Below are positions 1 through 11,048 of a DNA stretch of 64,000 bases, piece after piece. Source of the stretch: Onchocerca volvulus. Taxonomy: Eukaryota; Nematoda; Chromadorea; Rhabditida; Onchocercidae. Each line of letters opens with the position of its first letter. Position 1 is the first letter of the stretch. A model generated the notes under the pieces. That model saw only the letters and a program-made list of their open reading frames with translations, was not told the origin of the DNA and searched no databases. The translations under genes were made by a program, and so were the position numbers. The DNA lies in assembly GCA_000499405.2 (NCBI GenBank), contig HG738137.1:11262621-11326620 (forward strand), written 5' to 3'.

Positions 1-147
1 AATATTTAATAATACCTTGTTACAACCAAAAATTCTTTTATTATATATAGCCTGTTACTAAATACTTATTAAATTTGACAACTGTTTGTTTATTAAATTT
101 AACAGCTATTCGTTTCTTTAAAGGGAAAAGAAAATGTATAAATGTAC

Positions 148-635
148 CTAAAATCGCATGAAGCACATTTATATCTTTTATTAGCTCCATGAAGTTTATA
201 GTGATTAGCCATGCCACGACGTGATGTGAAAAATGATGGACAATTGCTGCAGTGATATGTTTGCTCATCCTGAAATTTCATACGAGAAATGTTTATGATT
301 AAAGATAAAGTGATAGAAAATAACATGAACAAAAAGACTGGAAAGTAAATGTCAGGTGAGCAGAAATATCTTACCAAAGATTTATTTGATTGTTTCAGAC
401 AACTGGTATTGGCACGATGTTTGTTTTCTTTTTGATTTTTCTCATTACTATTCTTCGATATCAAATCCAAATGTCGCAAAGGTACTTTACGTCCTGTTTT
501 CTTGATAATTTCAGGAATAATATTATCTGCTCCATTTAACATAACATTCTTGCTTTCCGACAAACAGCTATTCGATTTCGATATATTTTTTTGTTCCAAA
601 TGCTTCCGATTACTTAATGGAACTTTCTTTGTCAT
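148..635 (-). CDS. C2H2 zinc-finger protein, 3' part of gene, runs off the window
   Basis: Two minus-strand exons are visible. One runs 638/635 to 375 and the next from 269 to about 148. The donor is GTAAGA after codon TTG and the acceptor is AATTTCAG before GAT, in phase 0. The joined protein is a basic, Ser/Lys/Asn-rich stretch of 87 residues followed by a classical C-x2-C-x12-H-x3-H finger (begins YHCSNC, ends HYKLH) and the first half of a second finger (YKCASC). A GTACAT donor at 147 suggests that the second finger is completed by an exon beyond position 1. Without that splice the frame stays open to a stop at 99. The ATG at 635 lies three bases after a TTTCAG acceptor (639-644), so it is either an SL trans-splice start or an internal exon. 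Role inferred: nucleic-acid binding. The family member is not recognised. Confidence 0.65.
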
Positions 636-3351
636 TGCCTGAAATTTGAAAATTAAATACAGAAAGAGAAAAAGTTTAACAAAATTTTAAAAATGATTTT
701 ACTTTTTCAGCTCAGAATGTTCATGTCTCCAGAACTCCTTTGGATAAATGATTTTTTTTTTTTTTTTTCAGAAAAACAAAATACAAAAGAATCAAAGTTC
801 ATTTAGATTTTGAAGAGAGAAATTCTAACTTGGAAACTGGTACCGAAATTTCAAAAATCAGTGATTGAGGGAAAAGGCTATTATACAGGAACAAGTATAT
901 TCTTGAATCTTAAGAATGTGAAACTGGGTACCGATTTCAACCAAAGTTCAAGAAAACTTTTCATGTAATGACTTTTCTTGAGTTTTTTTTTTTTTTTCAA
1001 TTTCAATTTAATTGATTTCATTCTATTTCAATCCATTCATTTCTTGCAATCAAAAATTTTTTTAAACATGAATGATTCATAGTTTTTGAAAGACGAATTC
1101 TATATATTTAAAAAAGCTTGCTAAAAAGCTATTTTCACAATGTTTCAGTGAATCAGCAAATGATAATATTCCAATTTTTCATCAAATTTCTGTGACATCA
1201 TCAACTGGGTGATTTTTTCCTTTTTTTTTTTTTTTTTGGAATTTAATAATTTCGCTATAAATCAATCAGATAATTATTAGAGAATAAAATTCTAATTCAT
1301 TCAAGCAGTACTTTTTTTTTTTCATCAGTACTAATTACAGTATTCGCCAAACCGTAACGTTTCATTTAATAGAAAAACTATTTGTCATTCAAAATAAGCC
1401 ATCGCGAATTAAGGACAACTAATACAGATGCAAAAATAATGGAACAGAAAATTTTAGATTTTTATCATAATTTTATTTTCAAAAAACTAGTCCCTTCATG
1501 CATTCAACTGTTAATTTTTGAATATCTCAAACAAAATATTACTCATCAGAAAGTTCCTAATAATACTGTTCTCGACATGCAATCCAAACTTGATATCGAG
1601 ATTGAGATAAAATTGGATTATATATTGTTACAAGATTATTAAAGAATATTTAATTAAAATAATTGAAAAGGCTATTTCTTTTTGAATCTATTATTAGATT
1701 AGCTCAGAAAAGCAAAAACAACAAAATGATCATCATGTTATCAAAGGAGAGTTGGGCTATTCAAACTAAATCATCTAGCCAATAATATTCCTTGAGATTT
1801 TGATATGAATAAATCTGGATGAGAAAAAAAAGAGTACCACTCTATGTAACGTTGAAAAAAGTTAGTATGATAAAAATGATAAGCAAAAATAAAAACATGA
1901 GAGGAACAAATTCTACTAGCAAAATATCCGAAATGAATTCATCTTTAAAAAAAAAAAAAAAGAAGTTGGAAAAATAATTCTAGAAAAACAATCGAAAGAA
2001 TTAATCTTAGAAATGCCAATTAGCAACTGGAATGATCCATCCATTCCGTAATTGATTTTAACTGATTATGGAATGAATGGATCATTTAAAGTTCAAATGA
2101 ATGGATCATTCAAAATTAAAAAAGTTTAAACGAATTCAAAGTAATTACTTGAATTTATTCAATAATTTGTCCTTGGAAAAGTAATCAAAATGATTTACCT
2201 GTTCTTAAAGAAAAATACTAAGACTGTTTAAAAAAATCCCAAAATGCATGATACTATTGGGAGATTTTGAGAGAGAAAGAGAAATGATTCGTTCTTTTAA
2301 ATTCTATTATTCGGTAATTTTGTAAAGTTTTTCAATTTCCGATTTTCGATTTTTCAATTCTTGTCTGAATTCATTCAGTAACGCAACAAAAATAATACGT
2401 TGTCATTGATGTCACATGTCCTTCATGTCAAATACAAAAGCTAATTTCAATGTTTGTCCCTCACTGACCCAACAATACCTCTCTAACTTTCTCAAAGACA
2501 AACAAATATGAGTCATCGGATTGCTTATCATCTTCCGCACATACTTATTTAGCGGCATTATAGCTATATTTGTCACGTTAGTTTCACGTAGCAAACACGT
2601 AACTTTACGTCACCTGGAAGACATATCATGTCTATCACATCCGTATATAATGGAATAGACTGATAAACATAAATTTTGAGAAATATTACAAATGTACAAA
2701 TATGAAAAACTGAAATAATTTCAGATAACTGAGAACAGACAAATATTATCGAGTAAATTGAAATAAAATTTAAAAATATATTCAATCAAAGAAAATGAGA
2801 AAGAATTTGTTCGGGTAGGAACTAAGCTTTCCATTATGAATCAAATAGTACCACTCTTAAACTTTATATCCGATATTTCAATAATGAATATCTCAGTTAG
2901 TGAGGCAAAACTATAAAAGATATATTTTTTTTCTAGCGAATAGATGATACGATCGAATTTAAATCAAAAAATTGGTAAAAAGTTGAAGTTTGAAATTTAA
3001 ATTAAGTCTTAAAGTGACAAATATATAGTACTGATAAATCGGGAAATTAAAATTGATTCTATGCATTTCAATAGGAGCAAATCAATTTTTTGATTTACAA
3101 ATGTTGATCATTTTGACGATTTCGCGCGATTTTATTAGTATAATAATCACGATTATTAGTATAATAATTTAATAATCACGAAAAAATTTTTTCGTCCCAA
3201 CTACTTGTCAATTCGTCGTGCCTAATCATCTGATAAGCAATTAAAAGAATTATTAACATAAAACTCATTTTTCAAAACTCGAATTTTCGAGAAATTTCTC
3301 AAAAAATTTGAAATTATTATAATTGAAAAAGAAAGAAAAAGCAAAATTTAC

Positions 3352-3682
3352 TTCAGTTATCTGTAATGGAGATGGAGTAGCAATTGAAGTTTTAGAAGTT
3401 ATTGGAGATCCATCTATGCTTTGTTCATCGGTTGACTTACGAATATTTACAGGTGATGCTGATTTCAGGCGAATATGGCTTACTCGAGATTTCAGATAAT
3501 TCATTCGATTGGTACGCCATCTTTGTACTTCGACATCAACAGGATCCGAATTTTTGAGATTCTGATGATAATCACAACTTCCTGACGATTTTCTATCACG
3601 TTTTCCACGTTTACCCGTTGTGGATCGTTTCGACTTCATATACTTTCTGTTTTTCACCTCAAAATTGTTCAAATTTGTTGCA
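3352..3682 (-). CDS. Exon of a basic Ser/Lys/Arg-rich protein, possibly 5' part of the zinc-finger gene
   Basis: An open exon is bounded by an ACTTTCAG acceptor (exon starts 3682, one base into a codon) and a GTAAAT donor after codon GAA (exon ends 3352, phase 0). The roughly 110-residue product is rich in Lys/Arg early (TGKRGKRDRKSSGS) and Ser/Thr/Pro late, with no recognised domain. It looks disordered and nuclear. There is no good ATG at its left edge, so an upstream exon is expected, or the first internal ATG (start of MKSKRS) is used. Its phase-0 end fits the phase-0 exon at 638 with a GCA ATG junction, so one gene with a 2.7-kb intron is possible. That link is inference from phase and strand only. 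Confidence 0.5.
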
Positions 3683-5300
3683 CTGAAAGTACAGAAATTG
3701 TTGATATCCTAATGGAAGAATGCATTCTACGCCATTTACGAACACGCATCCATCTTATTATGAGTAGCAAGTAGGCGTTGAGGAACACATTTCAATTAGG
3801 TAAACTTTACAGAGGTACAATATATAGTACATTATCCATCCATTACCGGCAGTACACGCTAATTAGTAATCAGAATAACTAACAACGGAAAAATTTATCC
3901 CGAAATTCCGGTCTCTTCCGGAACATTTTCCGAAACCCAAACTTTCCCTTTCTTTTTTTTTTTTAAATGACTGAATATTCAAAAAGTATTAAGTAAAAAA
4001 AAAAAGTATTAAATAAAAAGCATCAAGTAAAAAAAAAAAAAAATCTTGGAGAAATAATATTATTCCCATGAAAATTTTTAAAATCTAAATTCAATTGGAC
4101 AATCTCACCAAAAATGTTTCCATTGTGATATTGAAGTAGATGCAGAGAATTACCGCAATGCCACATAAATAAAACAAACTTTTCAGAACTTATTTTCGGG
4201 AAATCTTCCAGAAATGGACAATGATAAATGCTCAAAGTAAATAATTAAAATTTCAAAATTTTCTTTTATTCGACGCATTTCTTTCTTTTTTTTAGGAAGA
4301 AAGAGGAACAAAGCATAAAATGTGCAATTTATGCACTCAAAAAAAAAAGACACCTGTTCTTTTAATGTCACACCATTTACCGCATTACAGACAAAAAATT
4401 CGAGTCAAAGTATTCTTCAATAAAACAAAAATTAAGAAAATTCATCTTTAATGGGTTTTTTTTTTTTTTTAACTTACAGCAAGTTTTCTAACAAACAAAA
4501 TTGAAAGAAAAAATTTGATTATTTTAATCAATAATTTAATTTAATATTAAAAAAAATAATTTAATTTAATATTAAAAAAAATTTCCTGGGTAACAATCCT
4601 GTTGGTATGGATACACTATTATGAAAATATGAAGTGGAAAATTCGTTGAGCTCAATATTTCAAACTTTTTTTTTCGATTCATAAATCCGAAGATGATTAT
4701 GGAACTATTACTATTAAATCAGTACAATCAATAAATCGATACTAAGTAATTAAATTAAACTTCTCTTTTTGCTTGTAAAATCTAAAGTTATCCTATCTTA
4801 TTACTTTGTCTCTTCATAACGTTATTTTTTAACTCTTTCTTAACTAATCATTACTACTTTCTTATCATACATACTTTATCAATAAGATGAATGCTTAATT
4901 GCAGTGCGTGTTATCTTATTTGCTGATCACTTATTTATTAATTATTTATTTGGAAGTTATTATCATATCATATTCGTTATCATATCATTTATATCATACT
5001 TTACCTGGCTTACTCAATTTATTCCTCATTAAGTACTGCTACTTGCTCATTATTATTTATTACTAATTCATTTATAATCTCTTACAATTTCTATAAGCGT
5101 AGCAATTATTGATTAACAAAATTTATTTGTTTATGTCTACGAGTATTATTTATTTGTTTCTATCACTTTATCATTTATCTAATTTACCTATCACATTTAT
5201 CGATCAATATTACTTCTGATTTGCATAATTCAACTTTCACTTCATTTATTTATCAATCAATTTCTTATCATCTATCAATTTCACGTATCCGTAAGTCATT
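3683..5300. other. Non-coding AT-rich stretch
   Basis: No convincing exon is visible. A short AT-rich segment is duplicated at about 4525-4580 (AATTTAATTTAATATTAAAAA, about 30-bp period), and 4780-5290 is low-complexity TTATC/ATTTA sequence. The open frames at 4023-4371 are poly-A/T-rich and have no splice or protein signature. Confidence 0.6.
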
Positions 5301-5311
5301 CATTCATTCAG

Positions 5312-5605
5312 CGATCATTGATCTACTATTTCAGTGACTTCTTACCAATTATTTCCAATGAAAACGTGTTCTACGTGATGCAATGCTGGCGATCCAATCA
5401 AATTAACTTACGTGATTTACACGTAGTCACTCAAATGTTAGTCAAATCATTTATCGATCATTGGTCTACTATTTCAATCCTCACTTTCTATCCATTGTTT
5501 GCAAATCTTGCTTAACTATTGAAATAAAACGTGTCCTACGTGATGCAATGCGGCGATGCTATGAAATTAAACTTACGTCATTTACACGTAGTCATTCACG
5601 TGTTA
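5312..5605. repeat. Direct duplication rich in ACGTG motifs, period about 165 bp
   Basis: The segment starting AAAACGTGTTCTACGTGATG (5361-5434) is repeated at 5526-5598 with few differences (AAAACGTGTCCTACGTGATG). Both copies end in TTTACACGTAGTCA. A second shared block, GATCATTGRTCTACTATTTCA, occurs at 5312 and 5456. The open frame across 5318-5515 is a by-product of the repeat and has no family features. Confidence 0.75.
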
Positions 5606-5665
5606 AATGTATCACAAGAAAACCTAAGAAATTAATTTGAAAAGCGACAAACTTATTTCGGTACA

Positions 5666-5990
5666 GATGACAATATCCATTCGAACGGATCCAATAGACT
5701 ATTTTCTTCCTCCGCCGACCGACAAACAGACAAACAGACACAGACACATACATACACATACATAAGCACGCTACATACACACACACACATACACATACAC
5801 ACATACACATTCGTAACTAGTCCCATACATCGACAGACAAACACACGAACACACATGATAATATCCATTCGAATGGGTTTAATAGACAATCTCAACACAA
5901 CAGATTATTTTCTTCATCGACCGACCGACGACCGACAAACACACACACACACATACACACATACAGACAGACAAACAAACAGACAGACAG
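5666..5990. repeat. Duplicated block carrying two degenerate CA/CAGA microsatellites
   Basis: The flank ATATCCATTCGAAYGG occurs at about 5674 and 5862 (period about 188 bp), each time followed by AATAGAC, TTATTTTCTTC-type sequence, CCGACCGAC and then a run of ACAC/ACAT/CAGACA units (5715-5815 and 5935-5990). Cysteine/valine-rich open frames on the minus strand here are translations of the microsatellite and are not genes. Confidence 0.8.
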
Positions 5991-6105
5991 ACGAGAATAT
6001 GCACGAGTGAAAGAGAGAAGACGGTTGATAATATAACATCGACTATGGATGATAGATGAGATGGTGACGAGGGAGTGCATGTTTCGAAGAGAGTTAGAGC
6101 AGTGT

Positions 6106-7040
6106 GATCAATAAAACGATATGCTCCAATGGCCTGAGTATGCGTGTTGCAATAGAAATTTACCATATTGAATTGCAAATTGGAATCCTCGATACGAGTA
6201 ACCAGTAAAGTCGCGAAGTCGCGGGGGAATGACCTCATGAATTTCTCGGAATATTAACAAGTCAAAGACAATAAATGAAAGCAACAATATAACAGAAATT
6301 AGCATACAATTTATCTTCCCATTTGGGATATCCCGAAATAGCGGATGCTCAATTTGGTTGCTCAAACTATTCGAAATCTCAATATTCCAGTGGTACTCAT
6401 AATTATCGAATATTTCCTCCCGGGATATATTTTTCTCCCAGTGAGTCATAAAATAAGAATAATTGCGAAAATATTCGAAATATTCAAATCGTAACAATTA
6501 TGGGTTACATTTTCGGTTAAATGTATCGACGTGAGAATTACTGCATAATTCACGTTTTTATGATATAGCGTAAAATCTGTGGTCGCTACGTTAACGCAAG
6601 TGATGACCTGAAATATGCCTAGTCATAAGATGTAAGACCTGAAATATGCTTAGTCATCAGATAGACATATGACCTGAAATATGCCTATCACCAGACATGT
6701 GACCTGAAATATGCCTAGTCACCAGACATGTGACCTGAAATATGCCTAGTCAGCAGACATGCGAATTGAAATATTCTCGCATATAAACCGCTCATTGTTT
6801 CCAAATGAAACATTCGCCATCCGATCAATCTTCAATGATTTTATGTGATGAATTAATTGCTCAATGAATAAAGTATCATAGCATTATCTGAAATGAAATA
6901 GTTTTGTGCAAATGAAGAAATCTCTCGGTCTAACAACCGAGACTTACTTGCAACAAAGAAATAAGCCCAGTGGATAAATAAAACTCTTGGCCAGTAGCAA
7001 CAGCATCCAACATCCTTAGCCTGAAGGACTGCCAGTTTCA
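6106..7040 (-). CDS. Candidate small multi-exon gene with one membrane segment
   Basis: Three coding-like pieces lie on the minus strand. (1) 7040-6952 has a CCTTCAG acceptor and an AA|GTAAGT donor, and in one frame encodes MLDAVATGQEFYLSTGLISL plus LQ. (2) A frame opens at the last copy of a repeated TTTCAG array (about 6604), stays open for about 50 codons, and has a GTAACC donor at about 6512. (3) An ORF with ATG at about 6452 and stop at 6106 encodes a tryptophan/histidine-containing protein with one strong hydrophobic segment (NCMLISVILLLSFIVFDLLI), a charged tail and a possible internal GTAAAT donor. The pieces can be joined in phase 0, but the join of 2 and 3 relies on a weak acceptor (CCCGGGAG). 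The product is not recognised. It could be three unrelated chance frames. Confidence 0.3.
6605..6775. repeat. Minisatellite, about 31-bp unit, about six copies
   Basis: GACCTGAAATATGC starts at 6605, 6636, 6671, 6701 and 6732, with a degenerate copy at about 6763. Units are joined by CTAGTCANCAGACATGT. Read on the minus strand, each unit contains CATATTTCAGGTC, which fits a nematode 3' splice site. Confidence 0.9.
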
Positions 7041-10000
7041 AGAATTCTTGAAATTGTCATTCTCGCACTTCTGGCTAGTTATGCATACTTTGCTAGCTTG
7101 GTAATGCATATGTATTCATGATGTTTCAGTGTGCTATAGCAGCTGTTGACGTAAATTAAGACGTCACATACGTGACATACGTCATGTAGCATACTTCATC
7201 CTGTATTGCAGTTTTTATGAATAGCAAAGAAAAATTTATCTGGTTGATCATCGTAAAATACCAATATCTTACTTTGTCTTTGCCTCATCGTTTTGACTTT
7301 TAAACCTCTAAATTGGCGGTAGTAATTCTTCATTGGCGCTTAATTAAAGTAAAATTTGGAATGATAGATAGCTGCTACAATGTAACCGATCAAAATTTTG
7401 ATGACCTTTATCTAACTTACCAAAAAAAAAAAAAAAAAATTTTCAATTTTTTATGAATTTTATCATTTATTTGCTTGACTAAAAGAATAAGTGCAGAAAA
7501 CGACTGGTCGGACATTAAAAGTGAGCATCGAACGACCGGTCATCACGAAAATCATGTAGTTGACCGTTTCATATTTTACATGTTATCATTGATAACGCTA
7601 TCTCCATCGAATAATTTGCCGTCGTTCGGTAATTGAAATGGCAGATTTGAATAATAATCGATCTGTATAAATGAAAATGTGAAATGTTCGTTGTTCAAAT
7701 TCCACATAATGTTTCAAATTCTTCATCGATTGATTGAAATTTTGATGCAACGTTGTACTCGAATAGGCGAGTGTTTTCATTTCGATAAGGAGCGCTGTTT
7801 TTACGAATTTGCGGTCCAGCTAGTAATAATAATGAAAATGAAGATGTCATATATGAATGGTGAATCTTATCTAACTGAATAATATGGCTATGTTTAGTAA
7901 CAACGAAACAGAAACAGTCAGAAATTCAGTTAAATATAATTTGTCTAATTTGAACATGAAGATCAAATATTCAAACAGATCGATAAATTCACATTAATTC
8001 AATTATTCCCATCTCTCACGCATAGCATCATCATGATGGGACGTTCTATTTTTCTTGGCCGAATGAGTGGCAATTTTCGGAATCATTTCTCTTTTCCTGA
8101 ATTCGATCACTTCTAATTTAATTTCTTATATATCTTGAAAATTTATAGCAAATAAAACGAAAATCACATTATTTGGTTCGCGTCTGTCCATACCGAAAAG
8201 GATAGAAAATATTTGAATGCAATTTTGATCGGAAATTAAATATGAAATTTGATGATAATTCGGAAGAAGCAATATGCATCGAAAAATCAAGAAAGTGTAC
8301 GAATTAGTTTAGTTTATTCAATTATTTTATTCCTATGAGTATATTTTAGTGTAACAAACAAACGAAATAAATCGAATTATTCTATTTTTTGATCGAAATT
8401 TGATTTTTTATGCAAAAAATTTTGTGCAATTTATATATCGATTACATTTTATGATTAATCGACAAAAAGATACCAAATTTTTAAAATTTCAAATTTTCAC
8501 AAAATTTAAAAAAATATGTCTGATAGGATTGATAGAAGAGCACATATGTGATAGAACTGTTAAAAGAGCGTATATATATGATAGGATTGATAGAATCGGC
8601 GATCTATTCTGAAGCTGTTTGTAATCATATATTTTATTCTTCAATTAATCTTTGATCAATGAATTTAATTGAAATTTTTCAGTCGATCGATCTGTCAAAA
8701 TATTCAGTCGCATATATTTCTATGGATCTAATTAAATGCTACTGTGTCCAAAATTAGTTAGTAATCTTTATAAATATCTTTTCGAGAAATTTTTGGAAAC
8801 AATTTTCGCAAATTTATGCGATTTCACATTATGCGTAAACGTCGGACTAACTTTTTATTCTTTCACATTATCGTAAAATGTTAAACTATGACAATATATT
8901 AAATGATTGAAATTACGTCAAAAATTTTTATAATCAATAGGCTATGCAAAGCTTCATAGTGTTAATTTAATTGTTAGTCTTTAAACAATAACTTTAATTC
9001 AGCATTTTTGGCTGTAATTCAGCATTTTTGGCAAATATTCCAGTTTTTGATTACTCTTAGCGCTCGATCGTTAAAGAAATGTATACATTATAAGATATTT
9101 TGCAATGTATACATTCATACTGAAAAGCGATAGAATATTTGTTAAATATTGTAATTGACATTGGCGTAACTTTCCGATAGCATTCAGGAATTTTTCAACA
9201 ATTAACGATTCATAATTATTTAAATGATTATTTTTAATTTAATTATATAATCGCTGGAAAGCTAATGAGAAAATAAAAGATTTGGTCATTGAAAGACTAA
9301 AAAGAAAATTAAAAAAAAACTTGGCCACTGAAAGGCTAAGAGGAAAAAAATTTGAGGCATCGCTGATGCCAAATATATTTCATTCGATCAATTTTTGTTT
9401 GAATAAGAATTAGCGCATGTGCCTTGATAATTGTCAAAATGTCTTCAATTTGGCTTCTAATTATTATTCCTGCAAGCCTATTGAACTTCTCGCCTAAGTC
9501 TTCTGGGCTAAGCCAAAAAATGATAAGAGGATTGAATAAATATTATCACCAGTCTTAAAAATAAAAATAAAGGAATTGAATTTAATACTAATCAATTCCC
9601 TTATTTTAGTCCAAATTTTCTTGCATGTAATAAGATAGGCTAGGCAGTTGAAATCATTCAGTCCTCAATTTTTTTTTTCAAATTTTAATTCCTTTTTCTT
9701 CTTTAAATAATTAAATTTTTCTTTTTGACATATTCCGGAAACTTTTATATTGTAAACTTATCATTTTTTCTAAAAATAATAATTAATGAATAAATTATAT
9801 ACGATTAATGATTTCAAGAAAAGTAATCCGATATAAATCGATTTCTTTTCAAGAATAAGAATATAACTCGTTATTTTAGCAATGAAAATTACAAAAAAAT
9901 TGAATTGCAAAGAAAAGAATTGAATTTATAAGAAAATAATGGAAGCATTTGAGAGTTATAGGCTCTTTTAAGTTCTTGAATACATCAAAGCTTTTTTTTT

Positions 10001-10974
10001 TAATTTTTTATTTTTTTTTAATCTTTAATGTCCAAACTCATTAATGATAATTTAAGTGAAAAATCATTGAATAATTATCAATAGATATCATTTTGAAATA
10101 TTGATGTTCAAAAATTTCAGAAAAAATTTGTCATTTTCATCTGTTTAATGTGTTAATTAAAAGAGCATAAGTTATTATCTATCAAATTTGCTTATTGCTG
10201 TGTGAATGGCCAAAGCGAGATAACTTTCCTAGCAATAATTAGTTGGCCAAGATTTGTTCAGTCATAGCCAAGCAATGATTTTTTCAAAAATGCAGCCTAT
10301 TACGGACTTTGCTCGTTTGTTATACAGACTGGGGACAAGCATTAATATCAAAAGAAAAAATTTTTATACTAATGTTTGCGACATTGAAGAGCAACCAAAT
10401 GTGTAAGTTTGAAAAAATTAGAACTAAAAAAAAAAAAAAAAAAAGATAGAAAGCACAAGAAAGAATCCAAGCGTAGAAATGCTTTTTCTTTTTTTTCTTT
10501 TTTATAGATTCTTTATGAAAATTTTACACAAACCAACATTTCTTAAGCATAAATATTGCATAATGAAATTTAAGCCCAAAGAATTTTAGTTGGCAATTTA
10601 AGCCCAAAAAATCCTAGGTTAGCTGGCATATCTTTTCAAATTAACATTTAAAACAACTGTAATACTGACAAAAATATCGTAATTTTAAAGTTAACTCAAA
10701 AAACGATTCATTAATATGTTATTGCTACTGGAATTTTTCCCATTCTATCATACATTCGTAATCTTTCTTTTGACGAATCGAAAATTTCAAAAATTCATAG
10801 TACCAATACAAAATTTGATCATTTATCGATTTAAATCAATAAATAATCATGAAAAAGGAAAATTAAGAGAATTGAAAATTAACAAATATGAATTATATTT
10901 CCTATTAAACTATATATCCATCTATCATTTTTAATCTACTGTACTACAGTATGATAGTTCGTGGTACTGATATG
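7041..10974. other. Non-coding AT-rich stretch with minor repeats
   Basis: No supported gene was found. The stretch holds a clustered ACGT-motif region (7146-7190), one copy of a dispersed repeat (about 7660-7770, see separate entry), a doubled AATTCAGCATTTTTGGC (8996-9030), a doubled TTTAAGCCCAAA (10568-10602) and a doubled GATAGGATTGATAGAA (8523-8597). Confidence 0.6.
7660..7770 (-). repeat. Dispersed repeat, copy 1
   Basis: Reads (minus strand) CTATTCGAGTACAACGTTGC followed by ATCAAAATTTCAA and a GAAACATTATGTG..GAACAACGAACATTT block. Plus-strand 51038-51130 has the same order with small changes (CTATTCGAATGCAACGTTGT, ATCAAAATTTCAA, GAAACATTGTGTAAAAATG). A shorter match is at 57084-57125. 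All three can be partly translated, but their frames and stops differ. Confidence 0.55.
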
Positions 10975-10977
10975 GCT

Positions 10978-11044
<67 letters not shown>

Positions 11045-11048
11045 AGCG
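10975..11048 (+). tRNA. tRNA-Asn (anticodon GTT)
   Basis: A 74-nt cloverleaf. Acceptor arm GCTTCCG pairs with CGGGAGC (one G-U), followed by discriminator G. The D-arm has stem GCGC/GCGC. The anticodon stem TTCGG/CCGAA encloses loop CTGTTAA with anticodon GTT. The T-arm is GGTGG-TTCAAGC-CCACC. The internal A-box (TGGCGCAATCGG) and B-box (GGTTCAAGCCC) are intact, there is no intron, and a TTTT run at about 11063 can terminate RNA polymerase III. It stands alone, about 3 kb from the nearest protein gene. Confidence 0.97.

Noticed and set aside
1382..1642. 86-codon plus-strand frame (HRELRTTNTDAKIMEQ..)
   Set aside because: It starts at TTG, has only a weak acceptor, and is rich in Ile/Leu/Lys/Asn as expected for random AT-rich frames. 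It also lies in the possible 2.7-kb intron of the zinc-finger gene on the other strand.
5592..6238. Cys/Val-rich open frames on the minus strand
   Set aside because: They are direct translations of the CA/CAGA microsatellites, with no domain and no splice support.
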